Shown: piece by piece, positions 60,723 to 64,000 of the stretch
Position numbering within the stretch: position 1 is the first letter of the stretch
Layout: each line of letters starts with the position of its first letter
Source of the DNA: Sipunculus nudus
Lineage: Eukaryota; Annelida; Sipuncula; Golfingiida; Sipunculidae
Assembly: GCA_026874595.1 (NCBI GenBank)
Contig: CM049322.1
Location: 47,091,840 to 47,155,839, forward strand
Direction: 5' to 3'
Length of the DNA: 64,000 nt
Program-made: the position numbers and the translations under genes
The notes under the pieces: model-generated
Database searches by the model: none
What the model was told of the DNA's origin: nothing
Seen by the model: only the letters and a program-made list of their open reading frames with translations

Positions 60723-63700
60723 GGCCAAAAAGCGAGGGAAACGGTGATGTGTGAGTGTTAATTGCTTAACGAGCAAAATGTACTCCGACCACAAGTTTGT
60801 AGTCTGTCTCGTCGGATATGCTGTAACAAACTGGGACACTCGGTTCGTGTTAACAGTCTACCCGCGGTCAACGGACCTTGGTCTACAATATCACACGCCA
60901 GAAGCCACAAAGGTTATTTGTCAAAGACTGTCGTCATTTTTTTATTCCTGAGATTATCCCGCTTCGTGTGTACCTGTTGGCCTAGTTCGGGGATTATCTG
61001 AAACGCATGACATGCATGATATGGGCTCTGTCAAACTGGTAACGTGCACTAACGCCCGCTATGCCGAGAATATATGTAAGCGGGAACACAAATCCGTCAT
61101 TTCATGAGCGAGCACCCTCCGCCCAATATTACATGAGAGCACCACTCTGGTTTTAGGGATTGTTGGTATAGAAAGCATTTCCCCCACACTGAATTTGGAG
61201 CTCTAAATAACACAAATCTCATTGATATCTTAATTATAGTAATTCCTAATAAAAGGGGATGACATTGGGTGTTAACTAGGGCTGTATCAATATACCGATA
61301 TTTCGATACATATCGATACATCACATCACATACGATTTCCGATACTCCATGCAAGCTGTATCGTCCTATCGATGAAACACAGAAATACTGATACTGACAT
61401 GAGCCTTGTTTTGAGGAAATCTGATTGGAACAATCCAACGTAGTTCGGGCAGAAGCACCGTTTATGACAATGAGGACAGTATAGTCCACACCCACAATAT
61501 GAAATCTTTCTTAATTCATCTTCCAACACAAAATACGATATATATATAATCTGGGAATGAAAGTTATTTTTGCTTGATTTTCAATATATCTTTTATTTGA
61601 ACATTCAAGATATCCTGAATTTCTTGTTATGAGATGCACAATTGAAAGAGAATTGAGATAAATATTGAGAAACAAGAAAGTGAAAGTATGATAACGAAAT
61701 CGTTAGGTATAAAAGTATGCGTTTTTTTCTCTAAAAAGTGAGGGGGATAAATGATACTTTGTCCCCATCATATCATACATATCCCTAAAAAGTGAAGGGG
61801 ACAATGCCCCCCCCCCCCAACGAGGCCCATAATTACTGATACTAATATTACGTATTGCTACCATTCAATTAATTACATATTTATTTTTAATTTTGTTATC
61901 ACAGTAGGGTGTGTATATTTTGGTTTATAATTCAATTATTGTACCTCTACTTTATTCAACAATTTCCCCAGGTGCTCAAATACTAGCGAAAGGTTAGGGG
62001 CAGCATCGTGTTTGACATTAGACGTATGCTTTCAATGATCAGTGCCTTTGGGGAAGGGGAATCAAATAAATGTAAAACAACTGTGTAAAATCATGACATG
62101 AAAAAAAGCCTATGGTTTTCCAGACCAAATACAAAGAACGGTGGGAAAGTGGGAATGCAAAGGGCTCAAACTATATCGTTGTTTCAATATTCAGTAGTCT
62201 ATTCAGTAAATCAGGTTAAGGAAAAGGGGTTGGAAAATTTTGTTCTCCACATATTACGAATTTTAAGCCATCGATCAAACGACAAACCGGGCAACCCTGT
62301 GATATGAGTAAATGTCCACCCCTAAGAGAAAAAGAAGTCCCTGAGATTTTGGCTCAATTTTTTTTTTGTTTTTGTTTTTTTTTTTAGGACCTGCTTTAAA
62401 GGACCTGATATATTTTTTTTATCAGTTGTTTTTATTAACCTTTTATTTATTTATTTAATATCCAGTATAGTTGCAAAACATAATGATTATTTAATGTATT
62501 AAAAAAATGAGAAACATTATATATTCAGAGCTTTTATTCAGAAAATGATATATTAAGGAGAATGGAGTGTATCGTGCAATACGTATTGTACCTGAAGAGG
62601 CAGACCGATACCCAGCTCTAAAATGTATAACCAAGAAGAGAAACAGCCAACCTCGCAAAGATTGAGTATGTTATTGTTTTATTTTAATCTTTATCGTGAC
62701 AACAGTATATCCTATCTATCGGTTTTCTGTGATTATTTGCTAATTTCTGTCCAGTATTTTACTATGGTAATATTCTTTTATTCCGGCAATAGAGACTGAA
62801 TTGTTTTAGTCAAACTTATTGAATGTGTACTTTGAAACGTTCAAGATATTTCCAACTAAAGTGACAGCGTCTTTTATCTGACGATGTATTTGATTATATT
62901 TATGGTAACAAGTACTAAATACCGTCATCTAATACGGGATATCGCTAATACCGATACTCTCGCGTGTGGAGGCAGTAAATGACTGCCTGCTTGAAAAACT
63001 GCAGGCAAACAACTAGTGCCCCCTAGCGTCGAGCCTGACCATTCATTCAACACAGAAGTGTGGGCACTGGACATAGTGTTTTTAATTGCCGATCATCCTG
63101 ATACTTATTATTCATCATATTTAATTTTGCCATGTTAAACCATAATACATAATATGAAAAAAAACATAAGAAAATTCTGCATTCGGCACAGTTTGCATTA
63201 GAATTTGATCTTGAATCTACTGCCTTGTAGCGGATGATATAAGGGAAACGTACACAGGGTCTTTAGTCATTGATAAACGTCATATTTTGCAAATTTCCTT
63301 GAATTATAATACATTATTGTACGAAACTATTGTAACCTCGTCTTTATTCAATGATCGTATAAATTAAAGAGATTCAATGGTGCGTATAAGCTTACAAAGT
63401 GGGGACTGTCAGTTTCGTCCGTGTTTATGAGTGTCCGGCTGAATCACGCTTGCCTGCACAAACAAGCTTCCGGCTGCGCCAGCCAGTCGTTTTTAGCCTC
63501 CATCTGCACGAGGAGCTGCAATAGCGATACCCCGTATTAACGTCTGTCTGATAATGTCCTTGACTCTTACACTTCAGTCAATATGCCGATTAGCGACACA
63601 CCTTGCTTTCATGACGTTGTTGCGGCCACTGTGTAAACAATGCCATGAGACTGATGTACACCATATGAAGTCTAATGCGCTGTTATATGATATTATGATA

Positions 63701-64000
63701 ATTTTCCATTTAAAATCCTTATTTTTTCTAAATATGAAATCATCCGCTTTAAAAAAATAAATATTTTATCTTCAACATAACGGCTAAGCAAAGCCTAAGC
63801 AAATAAACCTGCCCAACTATATACCTAAAAGCTTCGAAATCATACCGAAATCTTACTAATATCCGCAGTATCTTAGTATCCTGCCAGGTCAGGGTTATTA
63901 CAAATGTTTTAATCGTCTTTTCCACCACAGGCGCTTTATCCTATATTTACTTGGTCTTAATGTACTGTGCCATCTATAATTTTCGGATGAGGGGTGTTCA
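60723..64000. other. Intergenic with a possible MITE, no gene recognised
   Basis: A left end tagggctgtatcaatatacc near 61282 and an inverted partner (accgatacccagctcta near 62611-62627) may bound a TIR element, but a target duplication was not found. The rest is AT-rich, with poly-C (61808-61818) and poly-T tracts. Open frames are short and motif-free. Confidence 0.4.

Noticed and set aside
61282-62627. Possible TIR element with GGCTGTATC/GCTGGGTATC-type ends
   Set aside because: Not called as a firm element because the ends match poorly and no target duplication was found; mentioned only in the region note.

Overview
The window looks like nuclear DNA of an invertebrate, most likely a mollusc (probably a bivalve). 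It is AT-rich and intron-rich, crowded with small DNA transposons, tRNA-derived SINEs and microsatellites. Its host genes encode sigma-class (S-crystallin-like) glutathione S-transferases (GSTs). The host assignment is an inference from gene style and repeat content.

Host genes. Four paralogous sigma-class GST genes form a cluster: gene 1 (+, coding exons 199-4310), gene 2 (+, 8078-13266), gene 3 (-, 34319-41550) and gene 4 (+, 52934-58426). Each has five coding exons with nearly invariant lengths (130-139, 93, 116, 111, 168 nt), intron phases 1-1-0-0, and an acceptor just 5' of the ATG that implies an upstream non-coding exon. Genes 1, 3 and 4 can be read as intact proteins of 208, 206 and 206 residues. 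Gene 2 has lost the exon 4 splice donor through a small deletion and also lacks a conserved Trp, so it is either a pseudogene or an altered gene using a cryptic in-frame donor. Only gene 2 shows a promoter (TATA box plus a short non-coding exon).

Retroelement. A nearly full-length Ty3/gypsy LTR retrotransposon (18549-26711, + strand) lies between genes 2 and 3. Its two 777-bp LTRs differ at only three positions by eye, and it is flanked by a TATA duplication. The order is LTR, primer site, gag (RRM-like domain plus PNMA-like capsid, then coiled coil and zinc knuckle), protease, RT/RNase H/integrase, polypurine tract, LTR. The gag-protease junction carries a textbook A AAA AAC slippery site followed by a foldable H-type pseudoknot. 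The copy is damaged: an internal stop and a frameshift in gag, and Asp to Asn at a predicted RNase H catalytic position. It interrupts one of two copies of a local host repeat, so the other copy shows the empty site.

Other mobile DNA. Several short elements can be delimited: a 2.0-kb hAT-like element with a perfect 8-bp target duplication and nine copies of a 14-bp motif (45368-47391); a three-member family of about 200-bp elements each with a 5-bp duplication (14959, 30884, 60503); two TTAA-flanked elements in gene 3 introns; a TA-flanked element with 87-bp inverted repeats inside a minisatellite (43260-43821); a solo LTR in a gene 4 intron (53892-54673); and two SINE families. From 26.7 to 34 kb the DNA is made of dispersed and tandem repeats, including a ~1.5-kb duplicated block rich in TGACCTTTGACCT motifs.

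From 58.4 to 64.0 kb no gene was recognised. All exon calls rest on reading conserved protein frames and splice consensus by eye; no searches or alignments were run.
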